64,000 bases of DNA, from assembly GCA_913061265.1 (NCBI GenBank), contig CAJXVS010000009.1, positions 124,001-188,000 on the forward strand, read 5' to 3'. Below are positions 16,684-26,115 of the stretch, in pieces. The stretch comes from an uncultured Halobacteriovorax sp. Lineage in GTDB: Bacteria; Bdellovibrionota; Bacteriovoracia; Bacteriovoracales; Bacteriovoracaceae. Numbering within the stretch: the first letter of the stretch is position 1; each line of letters starts with the position of its first letter. A program made the position numbers and the translations under genes. The notes beneath the pieces are model-generated. The model did not search any database. It saw only the letters and a list, made by a program, of their open reading frames with translations, and was not told the DNA's origin.

Positions 16684-17493
16684 CTATCCTTTGACTGAGC
16701 TCCAAACCTTCCATGGCTGAGCAGCTTTTCTTTTTTCTAATATGGTCCAAACAACTAATGCAGGGAGGGCCCAATGAGCGCTTCTTAAAAGCATGGGAAA
16801 GACCCCGTCCCACTGAAAATAAACTAGGCGGCAAACCGCAGTGACTAATCCCCAAGTTGCCATCCAAGTGTAAATCCAGGCCCTAGGTTTGATCAATCCG
16901 CTTATGGCAAAGACAATATCTGCCGCTCCAATAAGAGCGAGAATTTGAATAGCGCTCCCCTCGGTTAATTCATAACCCAAAAAGATTGAAGATGATTCAA
17001 TAAGAAAATCAATAAACTTTGGATGCTCAATAAGGGCTTCAATACCATGACCTACAAAAGTCATGGCAATAGCAAAGCGGATAATAAACCTTTTTTCGAT
17101 GCTCCATACTTGCTCACCTTTATAAAAAAGATAAAGCACTAGAGGAAGACCGATCCTCGCTCCATTAGAAAGAAGAGCATACTCATAGGCAAAACTGCTA
17201 TGAAGAATGATCTGGCAGATTGGTAGGGCAAGAGCATAAAGAGTAGGAATAAGTAGTAAGAAGGCTCTCTTGGTCACCATAAAAAGAGCAAAGGATCCTA
17301 GAAGAACAAAACTTGAAACCATATCAAAGGCGGTTGCAAAGCTATCGCTTAAATTAAGGTTTAAAAAGAAGACGGAGTTTATAACGGTGCTATTAAAGTA
17401 GGCTTCATAGCTCCATGCTGAAATCTGCAAGAAAAGAGCGAGCAATAAGAAGTTGCCCCACTTTTTATCATTAGTACCTTCTGTACTTAGCAT
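16684..17493 (-). CDS. Multi-pass membrane protein of unknown function
   Basis: 269 residues with about seven hydrophobic segments, for example FLLLALFLQISAW near 15-27, FVLLGSFALFMV near 61-72 and LALIGAADIVFAISGLI in the second half. The ATG has a strong AGGAGG upstream. The stop lies 3 bases before the metallophosphoesterase start, so the two are co-transcribed. I do not recognise the family; the layout is loosely like small DoxX-type membrane proteins, with low certainty. Confidence 0.6.
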   Translation of the reverse strand: MLSTEGTNDKKWGNFLLLALFLQISAWSYEAYFNSTVINSVFFLNLNLSDSFATAFDMVSSFVLLGSFALFMVTKRAFLLLIPTLYALALPICQIILHSSFAYEYALLSNGARIGLPLVLYLFYKGEQVWSIEKRFIIRFAIAMTFVGHGIEALIEHPKFIDFLIESSSIFLGYELTEGSAIQILALIGAADIVFAISGLIKPRAWIYTWMATWGLVTAVCRLVYFQWDGVFPMLLRSAHWALPALVVWTILEKRKAAQPWKVWSSVKG

Positions 17494-17558
17494 CCTGTCC
17501 TCCTGACAATGATAGATAAATTTTATCGCGATTTTCTAATTAGTGCCTATGCTTCGCG

Positions 17559-17963
17559 TCAATGAAATAATTTCCCGAGTAAACCACTCTTAGAACTATG
17601 ATCTAAGTTCTCAATCCTATTTCCCTTCTCGGTTAGGTCTTGAAAAAGCTCCGATCCGGTAGTCGCCTCTTCTAGTATGGCATTATAGTCCTTAACAGAA
17701 ATAAGGCTGACCAGTGAGTTGTCATTCTTTTCACAGACCTTAAAAGCAAACTGATTGAGAAAGTTTAAATCATCAAAAGGGCCTAGTGGAAGATTCGAAG
17801 TCTCAGGAGCTTGATTGATAAACTCTTCATACACATCAACCATTGTATCAAGCTCCACTAATCCATTCTCATCAAAGGCATGATAAAGATAATAAGCAGA
17901 AGGCTTAAGATCAGCCCCCTCTTTATAATCATAAATCATAACGATGGCATCATTATTGGTCAT
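17559..17963 (-). CDS. Small conserved-looking acidic protein, unknown
   Basis: 134 residues, acidic, no signal peptide or membrane segment. The start overlaps the stop of the 589-residue gene upstream by 4 bases, so the two are translationally coupled and probably work together. I recognise no motif. Confidence 0.55.
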   Translation of the reverse strand: MTNNDAIVMIYDYKEGADLKPSAYYLYHAFDENGLVELDTMVDVYEEFINQAPETSNLPLGPFDDLNFLNQFAFKVCEKNDNSLVSLISVKDYNAILEEATTGSELFQDLTEKGNRIENLDHSSKSGLLGKLFH

Positions 17964-19729
17964 GAGTACACTCCAAAATCCATAGAAATAACTCCACCAG
18001 GAAGCATGTCGATGACCTGCTCATTAGGCGATGATTGAATGCTAACATTATGCTCATCAAGAACCTTCATGAGAGCAAAGTTTTTCTTCATCTTAATATG
18101 AATCTTTTGTTTATAGCTTGTTGGATTATAAAAACTAGCTCTTCTAATCTCTTCGTAATTAAGTTCACTTGGAGAACTTGTTCTGGTTCTCCAGAAGTAA
18201 TCAACTCCATCAGTGGTTTTAACTGAAATATGTTTTAAATTAAAAGTATCTAAGAGTTTTTTCCAAAAGGTTAATTTCACAGAGGGGTTTAAGTCTTCAA
18301 GCTTATCCCCTTCTAAGATAATAAGGCGTCCTTCACCAAGAACAATATTATGAATGATCGTATGAAAGTTTACCTTCTCAACTTTTAAAGAGTTCTCTAA
18401 GAAAAAGCTCTCTAGTCGTTTTAAATAATCTATTCCGAGACCAGAGCGGTTAAGGATAACCTTTCCGCCACTCATAAAGATCTTTAAGAGAGTGTTGAAG
18501 GCCTTTCGGTTCATCCTCTCCCCATGATAAAAATGAATCTTTTCTTCATGATCTGTTGATTCATCAAAGGGAATACAGGTCTCATTGCTTAGTGAAAAGC
18601 ACCATCTATAATCGCGAGAAAAATAATGGAGAAGACCTAGGTTATCCCAAGAGGCATGGTTATGAGCTCTTCCACTTTCATAGTCATAGACTTCGAAAAA
18701 ACGCATTGGTACTAAAGTAATATGAGAATCATCATCGTAATAATCATGTCGCAATTTTGATTCTAAAAATGAGTTAGCAATCAGATCACTTAACTGCTTT
18801 CCAAGAACACCCTTTTTACTTCGGTGAGGAACTAAAATTGATGAAGGAACCACATTTCTAATCATGGACTCCATCACTTGCCTTGAATAGGCCAAGGTAT
18901 CATCATTTCCGGAGAGCCTCTTAAAGAAGGCTTCGCTATTGGCGCCTAAGAAACCAAATTTTAAAGAGCCTTCCCAGTTTCCACTAAGAGATTCTTTAGC
19001 TTCTTGGTAATAAAGGTCTTTAATCGTATTATGAAATTCTATTTTTTGAGCTTCTTCGTCCCGAACGCAAACAACCTCATCATCTTGCCTCTCGCTTTTC
19101 TTAGCTTCTAAATAACGGCTAAAGCCTTGTTCAAAAACACTAGATCTATCATAGAAGAAATCAGAAAAATTTCCATCATCGATTCCATTTTCGATACAAC
19201 CAAAGCTTGCTCCCCAAATATCAGAGTCCACGCCGGCTTCAGTAAAGTACTCTCCTAAGGCCCCGACAAATTTACAAAAAGCTTGGTAAACACGGGTATC
19301 AAAAAAGCTATAGATTTTATTAAGATTTCCTTCACCATCAAGATTTCCATAAACCATATTGCTAGGGCTCAAACTTAAAGTTCGAGCTAGAAATGAAGGG
19401 AGACCACCATTTGGAAGAAAGGGTGCTGGAGTGATGGGAATAATAAAGGTTATTTCTTTGCCAGCAGATCTGGCGGCTTCAATTAATTTCTTTAAGTCTG
19501 TTTCAGGGCGCTCTTTTGCAAAGTTATAACTCTCACCAGTTTCAGTGTGAAAGGCCCAATTAATAGGAACAACAATTCTATTAGACTCTGTGTATTCTTG
19601 AAACTTGGCCTGCCATAAGGAAGCCGAAGTTTTCCAATAAAGAAACCAGTTCTCACCAGGAAACACTGCATCAAAGTCCCTAGGCACGGGGGTGGTTAGG
19701 GACACGGGTACCTCATCGATCATCATCAT
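17960..19729 (-). CDS. Glycosyl-hydrolase-like protein (GH42-type barrel suspected), unknown
   Basis: 589 residues with no signal peptide. The first half has features seen in TIM-barrel glycosidases: VVPINWAFH, then a helix and KEITFIIPITPAPFLP, then DIWGASFGCIENG, where a Glu sits after a strand as in acid/base positions of clan A glycosidases. A later segment (MSGGKVILNRSGL) resembles the Rossmann-like trimerisation/amidotransferase-like domain of GH42 enzymes. These are weak resemblances. Three ATGs in tandem (19729, 19726, 19723) follow AAGG. The partner gene overlaps its stop. Substrate unknown. Confidence 0.5.
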   Translation of the reverse strand: MMMIDEVPVSLTTPVPRDFDAVFPGENWFLYWKTSASLWQAKFQEYTESNRIVVPINWAFHTETGESYNFAKERPETDLKKLIEAARSAGKEITFIIPITPAPFLPNGGLPSFLARTLSLSPSNMVYGNLDGEGNLNKIYSFFDTRVYQAFCKFVGALGEYFTEAGVDSDIWGASFGCIENGIDDGNFSDFFYDRSSVFEQGFSRYLEAKKSERQDDEVVCVRDEEAQKIEFHNTIKDLYYQEAKESLSGNWEGSLKFGFLGANSEAFFKRLSGNDDTLAYSRQVMESMIRNVVPSSILVPHRSKKGVLGKQLSDLIANSFLESKLRHDYYDDDSHITLVPMRFFEVYDYESGRAHNHASWDNLGLLHYFSRDYRWCFSLSNETCIPFDESTDHEEKIHFYHGERMNRKAFNTLLKIFMSGGKVILNRSGLGIDYLKRLESFFLENSLKVEKVNFHTIIHNIVLGEGRLIILEGDKLEDLNPSVKLTFWKKLLDTFNLKHISVKTTDGVDYFWRTRTSSPSELNYEEIRRASFYNPTSYKQKIHIKMKKNFALMKVLDEHNVSIQSSPNEQVIDMLPGGVISMDFGVYS

Positions 19730-19904
19730 CCTTGATTACTTACTCCTAAGAAGAGCTAAGTTACGGAAATTTTACCAATTTTAGCTATGACATGCCAAGC
19801 CCAAAGAGGAAATCTTCATTTTGTCAGACCTTGTCAGAAAGCAGCCATATTTGTATAAATTTTCACTACTTGCCTTTCAAATCCTAACGGAGGTTCACCC
19901 CTAT

Positions 19905-21047
19905 ATGTGGTTTTTCACTGATGAAGAAAAAGAACTAGCTAAAGTCTGTCGTGATTTTGCAAAAAACGAGCTCGCTCCCTTTGCTGAAAAACACGATGAA
20001 GAAGATAGCTTTAACATCAACGCCTTTAAAAAAATGGGAGAGCTTGGACTCTTGGGAATAACTGCCGATCCAAAATACGGTGGCTCTGGCCTTGGAGCAA
20101 CGGCCGCCACTATTGTAATGGAAGAGTTTGGAGCCGCTTGTGCTGGTTCAACTTTAAGTTACTTGGCCCACGCCATGCTTTGTGTAAATAATATTGAGGC
20201 CAATGCTTCAGAGGAACAAAAAGCAAAATACCTTCCAAAACTAATCTCAGGCGAGCATATCGGTTGTATGGGAATGAGCGAACCTGAATATGGATCAGAC
20301 GCCATTGGTATGCAGACCCGCGCTAAATTAAATGGGGATCACTATCTTATAAATGGAACTAAGATGTGGATCACTAATGCTCAGTTCTCTGATGTGGCTT
20401 ATGTCTACACAAGAACTGGCGATGAGAAAAAAGACCTCACAACTTTTATCGTTGAATCCGGGACAGAAGGTTACACGACTGGAAACCCAATTCATAAGAT
20501 GGGGATGAGATCTTCCCCTACAGGCGAGTTAATCTTTGAAAACGCTAAGGTTCCTCTTGCCAATAGAGTCGGTGAAGAAGGTGACAGCACTTATCACATG
20601 ATGAAGAATTTAGAGATCGAAAGAATCACGATCTCTGGAATCTCTTTAGGAATAGCTCAAGCTTGTGTTGATCAATGTGTAAAATACGCCAATGAAAGAA
20701 AACAATTTGGAAAAACAATTGGTAATCATCAACTTATTCAAAAGATGATCGCAGAGATGGCCACTGAAACGGCCATGATGAGGCACTTTCTTTATTCTGT
20801 TGCTAAAGATTATGACAATGGAAATAAAGGGGCTACTGTTGCAGCTCAAGTAAAACTAGCTCTTCCAAAAATGGCCACTAAGATCGCCCTTGACGCTATT
20901 CAACTCCATGGTGGTTATGGATATAGCCGTGAGTTCCCTCTTGAGAGAATGATGAGAGATAATAAATTAAACGAAATTGGCGCTGGAACAAATGAAGTCA
21001 TGATTATGATCATCGCCAAGAACCTATTAAAAGAAGCGGCCAAGTAA
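19905..21047 (+). CDS. Isovaleryl-CoA dehydrogenase-like acyl-CoA dehydrogenase
   Basis: 380 residues from the ATG at 19905, which has CGGAGG 11 bases upstream. A TTG at 19821 would add an unlikely hydrophobic tail. FAD/substrate motifs are MGMSEPEYGSDA and MWITNAQ. The usual catalytic Glu of medium-chain enzymes (YEGT) is replaced by EIGAGTNEV, and a Glu is found instead in NLEIERITISG. This swap of catalytic base is the hallmark of isovaleryl-CoA dehydrogenase, which acts in leucine and branched-chain breakdown. The stop overlaps the start of a second acyl-CoA dehydrogenase (TAATG). Electrons would go to ETF, which is not in the window. Confidence 0.82.
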   Translation: MWFFTDEEKELAKVCRDFAKNELAPFAEKHDEEDSFNINAFKKMGELGLLGITADPKYGGSGLGATAATIVMEEFGAACAGSTLSYLAHAMLCVNNIEANASEEQKAKYLPKLISGEHIGCMGMSEPEYGSDAIGMQTRAKLNGDHYLINGTKMWITNAQFSDVAYVYTRTGDEKKDLTTFIVESGTEGYTTGNPIHKMGMRSSPTGELIFENAKVPLANRVGEEGDSTYHMMKNLEIERITISGISLGIAQACVDQCVKYANERKQFGKTIGNHQLIQKMIAEMATETAMMRHFLYSVAKDYDNGNKGATVAAQVKLALPKMATKIALDAIQLHGGYGYSREFPLERMMRDNKLNEIGAGTNEVMIMIIAKNLLKEAAK

Positions 21048-22177
21048 TGAATGAATTTCAAGTAGAGATTAAGAATCAATTAGAAAAATTCCGTCTTAAT
21101 AAGATTGAGCCTTTTATGGAAGAGGACGATCACAATGAGAATTTTCGAATGGAAATCTTTACTGAACTAGGTCAGCTTGGTTTTACCGGAATGGGTACAC
21201 CAGAAGCTTATGGTGGCGCTGGAATGGGGCTTGAAGACGTCTGCCTTGCTCTAAGTGAAATTGCTAAAAGCTCTATTGCTTACGCAGTCACAATCTCAGT
21301 TTCAAGCATGGTTCAAACAATCATCAATGAATGGGGAAATGAAGATCAAAAGAAAAAATACCTTCCGGCCCTTACAAGCGGACAAGAAATTGGCGCTTAC
21401 TGCTTAAGTGAATCAAGCTCTGGATCAGATGCTGCCAGCTTAAAAGCCACGGCCAAGAAAACAGAGGGCGGCTATCTTCTCAATGGCGCAAAGATGTGGA
21501 TTACTTCAGCCGGTCTGGCTAAGACATATATTGTTATGGCCAGAACTGGGGAAGAAGGATCTAAAGGGATCAGCGCATTTATCGTAAGAGATGGAATGGA
21601 AGGTTTCACCTATGGTAAAAAAGAAAGAAAGATGGGGTGGCGTGCTTCTCCAACGAGAGAGATTCAATTTCAAAATTGTTTTGTTCCTGATGAAAACTTA
21701 ATAGCTAAAGAAGGTGAAGGCTTTAAGGTTGCTATGAGTGGTCTTGATAAAGGACGAATCACTATTGGTTCCTTAGGAGTAGGTCTCGCTGAGAGGGCTC
21801 TTGATGAGGCCGTTAAATATTCTCTTCAAAGACAACAGTTCAAGAAAGCTATCTTTGATTTTCAAGGTCTTCAATTCATGATGGCCGATATGGCGACTGA
21901 ATTAGAAGCCTCGAGGCTTCTTGTTTTCGAAGCGGCTAAACAATTTGATCAAGGACGACTTCAACAAAAGCTCGCCAGCATGGCCAAGTTAAAAGCCACA
22001 GATACGGCGATGAAAGTAACAACTGACGCTGTTCAAATCTTAGGTGGTGTTGGCTATACTAGTGAATATCCCGTTGAAAGATTTATGAGAGATGCAAAGG
22101 TTCTACAAATTGTAGAAGGGACCAACCAAATTCAAAGAGTGGTCATTGCTCGTTGTTTGAAAAAACAATACCAATAG
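21047..22177 (+). CDS. Acyl-CoA dehydrogenase (short/medium-chain type)
   Basis: 376 residues. It has the flavin motif YCLSESSSGSDA, MWITSAG, and the canonical catalytic Glu in QIVEGTNQIQR. It oxidises acyl-CoA to trans-2-enoyl-CoA with FAD. It is coupled by a 1-base overlap to the isovaleryl-CoA dehydrogenase-like gene, so the pair probably serves branched-chain or short-chain acyl-CoA oxidation. The chain length preferred cannot be read from sequence. Confidence 0.87.
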   Translation: MNEFQVEIKNQLEKFRLNKIEPFMEEDDHNENFRMEIFTELGQLGFTGMGTPEAYGGAGMGLEDVCLALSEIAKSSIAYAVTISVSSMVQTIINEWGNEDQKKKYLPALTSGQEIGAYCLSESSSGSDAASLKATAKKTEGGYLLNGAKMWITSAGLAKTYIVMARTGEEGSKGISAFIVRDGMEGFTYGKKERKMGWRASPTREIQFQNCFVPDENLIAKEGEGFKVAMSGLDKGRITIGSLGVGLAERALDEAVKYSLQRQQFKKAIFDFQGLQFMMADMATELEASRLLVFEAAKQFDQGRLQQKLASMAKLKATDTAMKVTTDAVQILGGVGYTSEYPVERFMRDAKVLQIVEGTNQIQRVVIARCLKKQYQ

Positions 22178-22185
22178 AGGAATAT

Positions 22186-23439
22186 ATGAAATTATCGTTT
22201 TCACCTGCCTGGGATAGCTCTAAGCTCCCTTTAACTGAGTGGTTTACGTCATTCAAAGAAACTATCTCAAACCCTAGTATTGGTTTTTTCAATGTTACGG
22301 AAAGATCAGAACTCTTAAGTTCATGTAAAGAAATTCATTCTAAATTCAAGAATAAGAAAAGCTTTGTTCAAGTTGGCATTGGGGGAAGTTCATTAGGTCC
22401 TGAGATGTTAATCACAGCGCTTAAGAAGAATGATTGCGAGTTTCAGTTTATTAACAATATTGATCCCGATAAGATCCATGATCAAATATCCGGCCTTAAT
22501 ATTGAAGAAACTCTTTTTTACTTTGTTTCAAAATCGGGAGGAACGGCCGAGACAATGGCAGGGTTCTCTATTGTTTCAAATCTATTATTAGAAAAAGGAA
22601 TAAGTGAATCTGAATTCAAGAATCACTATGTCTTCGCAACAGACCCGGTTAAGAGCGAGCTCTTAGACCTTGGAGCTGAGCTTGGAGTAGATTGTCTTGA
22701 GATTCCCTCTAACGTTGGGGGTCGCTTCAGCGTCCTAACTCCAGTTGGCTTTCTACCTGCTCTTTTTGCGGGACTTGATTGTGACGCCCTTTTAAAAGGC
22801 GCTAATAACTTAAAGAAAGAACTATTAAATGAAGAGCTTGATAAAAATATTCTCTTAGAGACAGCTAGCTTCTTAATGAATCAAAAATCACTCGGAAGAA
22901 ATCAAACCGTCATGATGCCTTACTCTTCAAAGTTAAGAGACATGGGATTTTGGTTTGTTCAACTTTGGGCCGAGTCTCTTGGAAAGAAATTATCTCTAAA
23001 TGGCGATACAGTCTTTGAAGGGCTTACTCCTATTCCAGGCTATGGAGCCACTGATCAACACTCTCAGGTTCAGCTCTTTATGGAAGGACCTCATGATAAA
23101 GTCATGATTATGTTGCAGGTCAATAAATTTGAGAATGACTATTCTTTAAAGAATAATTTCAACGCTTCGCGACTTAAGATGCTCTCAAACCATTCCCTTT
23201 CTGGTCTTATGGAGGCTGAGTTTGCTGGTTCTCTCATGGCCCTTAAAGAGCAGGAGAGGCCTTATATTCACCTCGAAATACCTAGAAATAATGAAGAATC
23301 CATGGGAGAGATGATCCTCTTCTTAGAGTCATTAACCGCCATAATGGGCTCTGCATTAAATATTGACCCCTTTGATCAACCAGGTGTTGAGCTAGGAAAA
23401 ATCTACGCCTTCGCCCGCTTAGAAGAGCGAAATCAATAG
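22186..23439 (+). CDS. pgi: Glucose-6-phosphate isomerase
   Basis: 417 residues from the ATG at 22186, preceded by AGAGGAAT; a TTG at 22153 would overlap the previous gene. Sugar-phosphate isomerase motifs are VGIGGSSLGPEM, VSKSGGTAETM and the PGYGATDQHSQVQ block. It interconverts glucose 6-phosphate and fructose 6-phosphate. At about 420 residues it belongs to the shorter bacterial Pgi group (compared with 550 in E. coli). Confidence 0.9.
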   Translation: MKLSFSPAWDSSKLPLTEWFTSFKETISNPSIGFFNVTERSELLSSCKEIHSKFKNKKSFVQVGIGGSSLGPEMLITALKKNDCEFQFINNIDPDKIHDQISGLNIEETLFYFVSKSGGTAETMAGFSIVSNLLLEKGISESEFKNHYVFATDPVKSELLDLGAELGVDCLEIPSNVGGRFSVLTPVGFLPALFAGLDCDALLKGANNLKKELLNEELDKNILLETASFLMNQKSLGRNQTVMMPYSSKLRDMGFWFVQLWAESLGKKLSLNGDTVFEGLTPIPGYGATDQHSQVQLFMEGPHDKVMIMLQVNKFENDYSLKNNFNASRLKMLSNHSLSGLMEAEFAGSLMALKEQERPYIHLEIPRNNEESMGEMILFLESLTAIMGSALNIDPFDQPGVELGKIYAFARLEERNQ

Positions 23440-23533
23440 GTTCAGGAAGTATCATCTAAGCTATTGAAAGAATTAAGCATCAGGCGTAGAATTTGGGTTA
23501 TCTTTTATAAGAAGTTTCGGAGTTTAGAAAATA

Positions 23534-24448
23534 ATGAGTGACGATTCTACAGTTGTAATTACCGACATCAAAGCAGCCCTAGCCTCAGCAGATAAGGAGG
23601 CTCAAGAAAAACCCGCAGCCTTACTAGTTGTTGGTGGCGATTTAAATGGAACAATCTTTGATCTAAAGACTGTGGTCACTACCGTTGGTAGGTTTCCTGA
23701 TAATTCTATTCCTTTAGAATTCAATGGAATTTCTCGCTATCATTTCAAAGTATGCCAATCTGAAGATGACGATGAAGTATACGCAGTTGAAGATGCGGGT
23801 TCAAAGAATGGTACTTTCTTAAATAATCAAAAGATTGAAGGCTCTGTCGTCTTAAATAAAGGTGACATGATTAAGGTTGGGTCAATGGCCCTTAAGTTCT
23901 TACCTAAAGGTGATCCTGAAAGATTAACTTACGATAAGTTAAACCTTGAAGCTAATACTGACGCTCATACAGGTTGTTTTAATAAAGGTTATTTTAATAA
24001 AGCTATTGATCTAGAAGTTAAGAAATCTAAAGTGACCGGTGATCCTCTTTCACTCATCCTTTTTGATCTCGATCACTTTAAGCACTTAAATGATAACTAC
24101 GGTCACGATGCTGGCGATTATGTTTTAAAAACTATGGCTGACGTTATTCGTGATCATGGTTCAAGAGATGATGACATCTTCGCAAGATACGGCGGAGAAG
24201 AGTTCGTTATTCTTCTTCCTAAAACAAATCTAAAGCAGGCTTTTGAAATCGCTGAAAGGCTTAGAAAGCTTATTGAACAAACTGACTTTATCTATGATGA
24301 GCAAAAGCTTCCGGTAACAGCTTCTATTGGTGTTGCCGATTATAGAAAAGGTGTTAATACTGGAACAGATCTATTTAAGAGATCTGATAAAGCAGTTTAT
24401 ATGGCCAAGGAAGGCGGACGAAACCAAGTACAGTTCTATCGCGAATAG
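23534..24448 (+). CDS. FHA-GGDEF diguanylate cyclase
   Basis: 304 residues. An FHA phosphothreonine-binding domain comes first (VGRFPDNSI, GISRYHFKV, AGSKNGTFLNN), then a GGDEF domain with an intact active site RYGGEEF. The product-inhibition I-site RDDD stands in its normal place before it. The protein should make cyclic di-GMP from two GTP when its FHA domain docks on a phosphorylated partner. The Ser/Thr kinase at 27993-30026 is a candidate source of such phosphothreonines. FHA-GGDEF proteins of this build are known in Bdellovibrio. Confidence 0.9.
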   Translation: MSDDSTVVITDIKAALASADKEAQEKPAALLVVGGDLNGTIFDLKTVVTTVGRFPDNSIPLEFNGISRYHFKVCQSEDDDEVYAVEDAGSKNGTFLNNQKIEGSVVLNKGDMIKVGSMALKFLPKGDPERLTYDKLNLEANTDAHTGCFNKGYFNKAIDLEVKKSKVTGDPLSLILFDLDHFKHLNDNYGHDAGDYVLKTMADVIRDHGSRDDDIFARYGGEEFVILLPKTNLKQAFEIAERLRKLIEQTDFIYDEQKLPVTASIGVADYRKGVNTGTDLFKRSDKAVYMAKEGGRNQVQFYRE

Positions 24449-24459
24449 ACTTGTTCTCC

Positions 24460-26115
24460 ATGGACCTGCAAACCAATCCAACTAGAAAGATTCATTTATT
24501 ACCTGAACATATCGTTGATCAAATCAAAGCTGGCGAAGTCGTCGAAAGACCCAGTGCTCTTTTAAAAGAGTTGATTGAAAACTCAGTTGATGCAAACTCA
24601 AGCCGAATAGACCTTCAAATTAGAGACAACGGTTTAGAGTTAATTTCAGTTGAGGATAATGGACTTGGAATGGATAAGGAAGATCTTCCCTACGCCTTCT
24701 GTAGACATGCCACTTCAAAGATCTCCAAGTTTGATGACCTCTACAGTCTTCATAGCTATGGTTTTAGAGGTGAAGCTCTTGCAAGTATTTCAAGTATTTC
24801 TAGAGTCACATGCACCTCTTCCCCTAAAAAAGACCCTGCCCGTGGAGGGAAGATTGTTTATCACGGAGGGGCTCAAGAAGAATGGAGTTCTCTTCCTAGC
24901 ACATCAAACGGAACATCCTTTTTTGTAAAAGATCTTTTTTATAATACTCCAGCGAGGCTCAAGTTTTTAAAATCAAAAACCGCTGAGAAGAATGCTCTCC
25001 AAAGAGTTATAAATGCTTTTATCTTAACTCAGCCGAATATTTCCTTTTCTATTAAATGGGATGATAAAGAAAAGCAACTCCATCCTCCTTGTAGTGAGAT
25101 TGATATAAAGAAAAGAGTCGCTGGTGTTTTTTTTAAAAAGAAGGCCAATAGTGAATCCCTTGATCAAGTTGTAGAAGTAAATAAAGACTACGAAGGGACT
25201 ACTCTTAGAGGTTTTTATTCAACAACGACAACAAAGGGTGCCGCAGGAAAAGCTCATTACTTTTTTGTCAACGGAAGGCTCTTTGTCGATAAAGTTCTTC
25301 ACCAAGCTTTTATGAGGACAGCTCAAAGAGTCTGGCCTCAGGGAGAATTTGGTCACTACTGCTTCTTTATTGATCTTCCCCCTGATCAAGTTGATGTTAA
25401 TGTTCACCCTGGAAAGATTCATGTCAAATTTCTTAAGCCTTCAGTCATCTTTGGGCTTATTTCAAATTGTATTGATAAAACAGATAATGACTTAGAGAAC
25501 CTTGATAACTCTGAGGATAATCAATTCTCCTCAGAGGCTATTTGGAATAACTACAAAGATATCGTCGGAGGAGAAGCCCCGTCTTCTCAAGAGACAGAAG
25601 TCAGCTTTGGAAAAAGGTTTTTCGAACTTAATGAAAAGCATCTTATCCTTAGAGACCAAGAGAACGAGATCTATCTTGTTGATTTGAACGTCTTTGTACG
25701 CTCATTCCTAGAAAATAAACTCACTAAGAATTCAGTCGTCTCAAGCACTCCTCTTCTCATAGGTGAAGCCTTTAGTTTTCCTAAAGGAAGTATAGACAAC
25801 AAGCTCTCTGTTTTATCTGATCTAGGTTTTGAGTTAGATAGAGTCGATGAAAAAACCTTAATACTAAGGACTATTCATCCAGATTTTATGCTCTTTAATT
25901 TAAATGAATTAGTCCTGCCCTTTTTGAGCTTTATTGATCAAAACTCAGAATTCAATCTCAAGACAGCCTTAGATAGTATTGAACATAAACTTTATAAAAT
26001 GATCCGCCCAAGCCGTTTTGAGTCACTTTGGAATAAGGTGGAACATAAAAATCCTAAATCCTTAGTAAAAATGGATTTAGAGACCTTACAAAGCTTGTTT
26101 GAGAGTAAGGTTTGA
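24460..26115 (+). CDS. mutL: DNA mismatch repair protein MutL
   Basis: 551 residues from the ATG at 24460 (a TTG at 24451 is possible; no clear Shine-Dalgarno for either). The GHKL ATPase motifs are all present: KELIENSVDANSS, DNGLGM, RHATSKI and GFRGEALASI. VDVNVHPGK marks the second domain. The C-terminal dimerisation domain is poorly conserved: where endonuclease-type MutL has the DQHAxxExxxE motif, this has VDLNVFVRSF, so it is not a nicking MutL. It lies between ggdef and miaA, and the mutL-miaA pairing is common in bacteria. Confidence 0.92.
   Translation: MDLQTNPTRKIHLLPEHIVDQIKAGEVVERPSALLKELIENSVDANSSRIDLQIRDNGLELISVEDNGLGMDKEDLPYAFCRHATSKISKFDDLYSLHSYGFRGEALASISSISRVTCTSSPKKDPARGGKIVYHGGAQEEWSSLPSTSNGTSFFVKDLFYNTPARLKFLKSKTAEKNALQRVINAFILTQPNISFSIKWDDKEKQLHPPCSEIDIKKRVAGVFFKKKANSESLDQVVEVNKDYEGTTLRGFYSTTTTKGAAGKAHYFFVNGRLFVDKVLHQAFMRTAQRVWPQGEFGHYCFFIDLPPDQVDVNVHPGKIHVKFLKPSVIFGLISNCIDKTDNDLENLDNSEDNQFSSEAIWNNYKDIVGGEAPSSQETEVSFGKRFFELNEKHLILRDQENEIYLVDLNVFVRSFLENKLTKNSVVSSTPLLIGEAFSFPKGSIDNKLSVLSDLGFELDRVDEKTLILRTIHPDFMLFNLNELVLPFLSFIDQNSEFNLKTALDSIEHKLYKMIRPSRFESLWNKVEHKNPKSLVKMDLETLQSLFESKV

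Noticed and set aside
15500-16867. Longer metallophosphoesterase start
   Set aside because: The extra 62 codons overlap the membrane-protein gene; the ATG at 16681 has a Shine-Dalgarno and starts a signal peptide.
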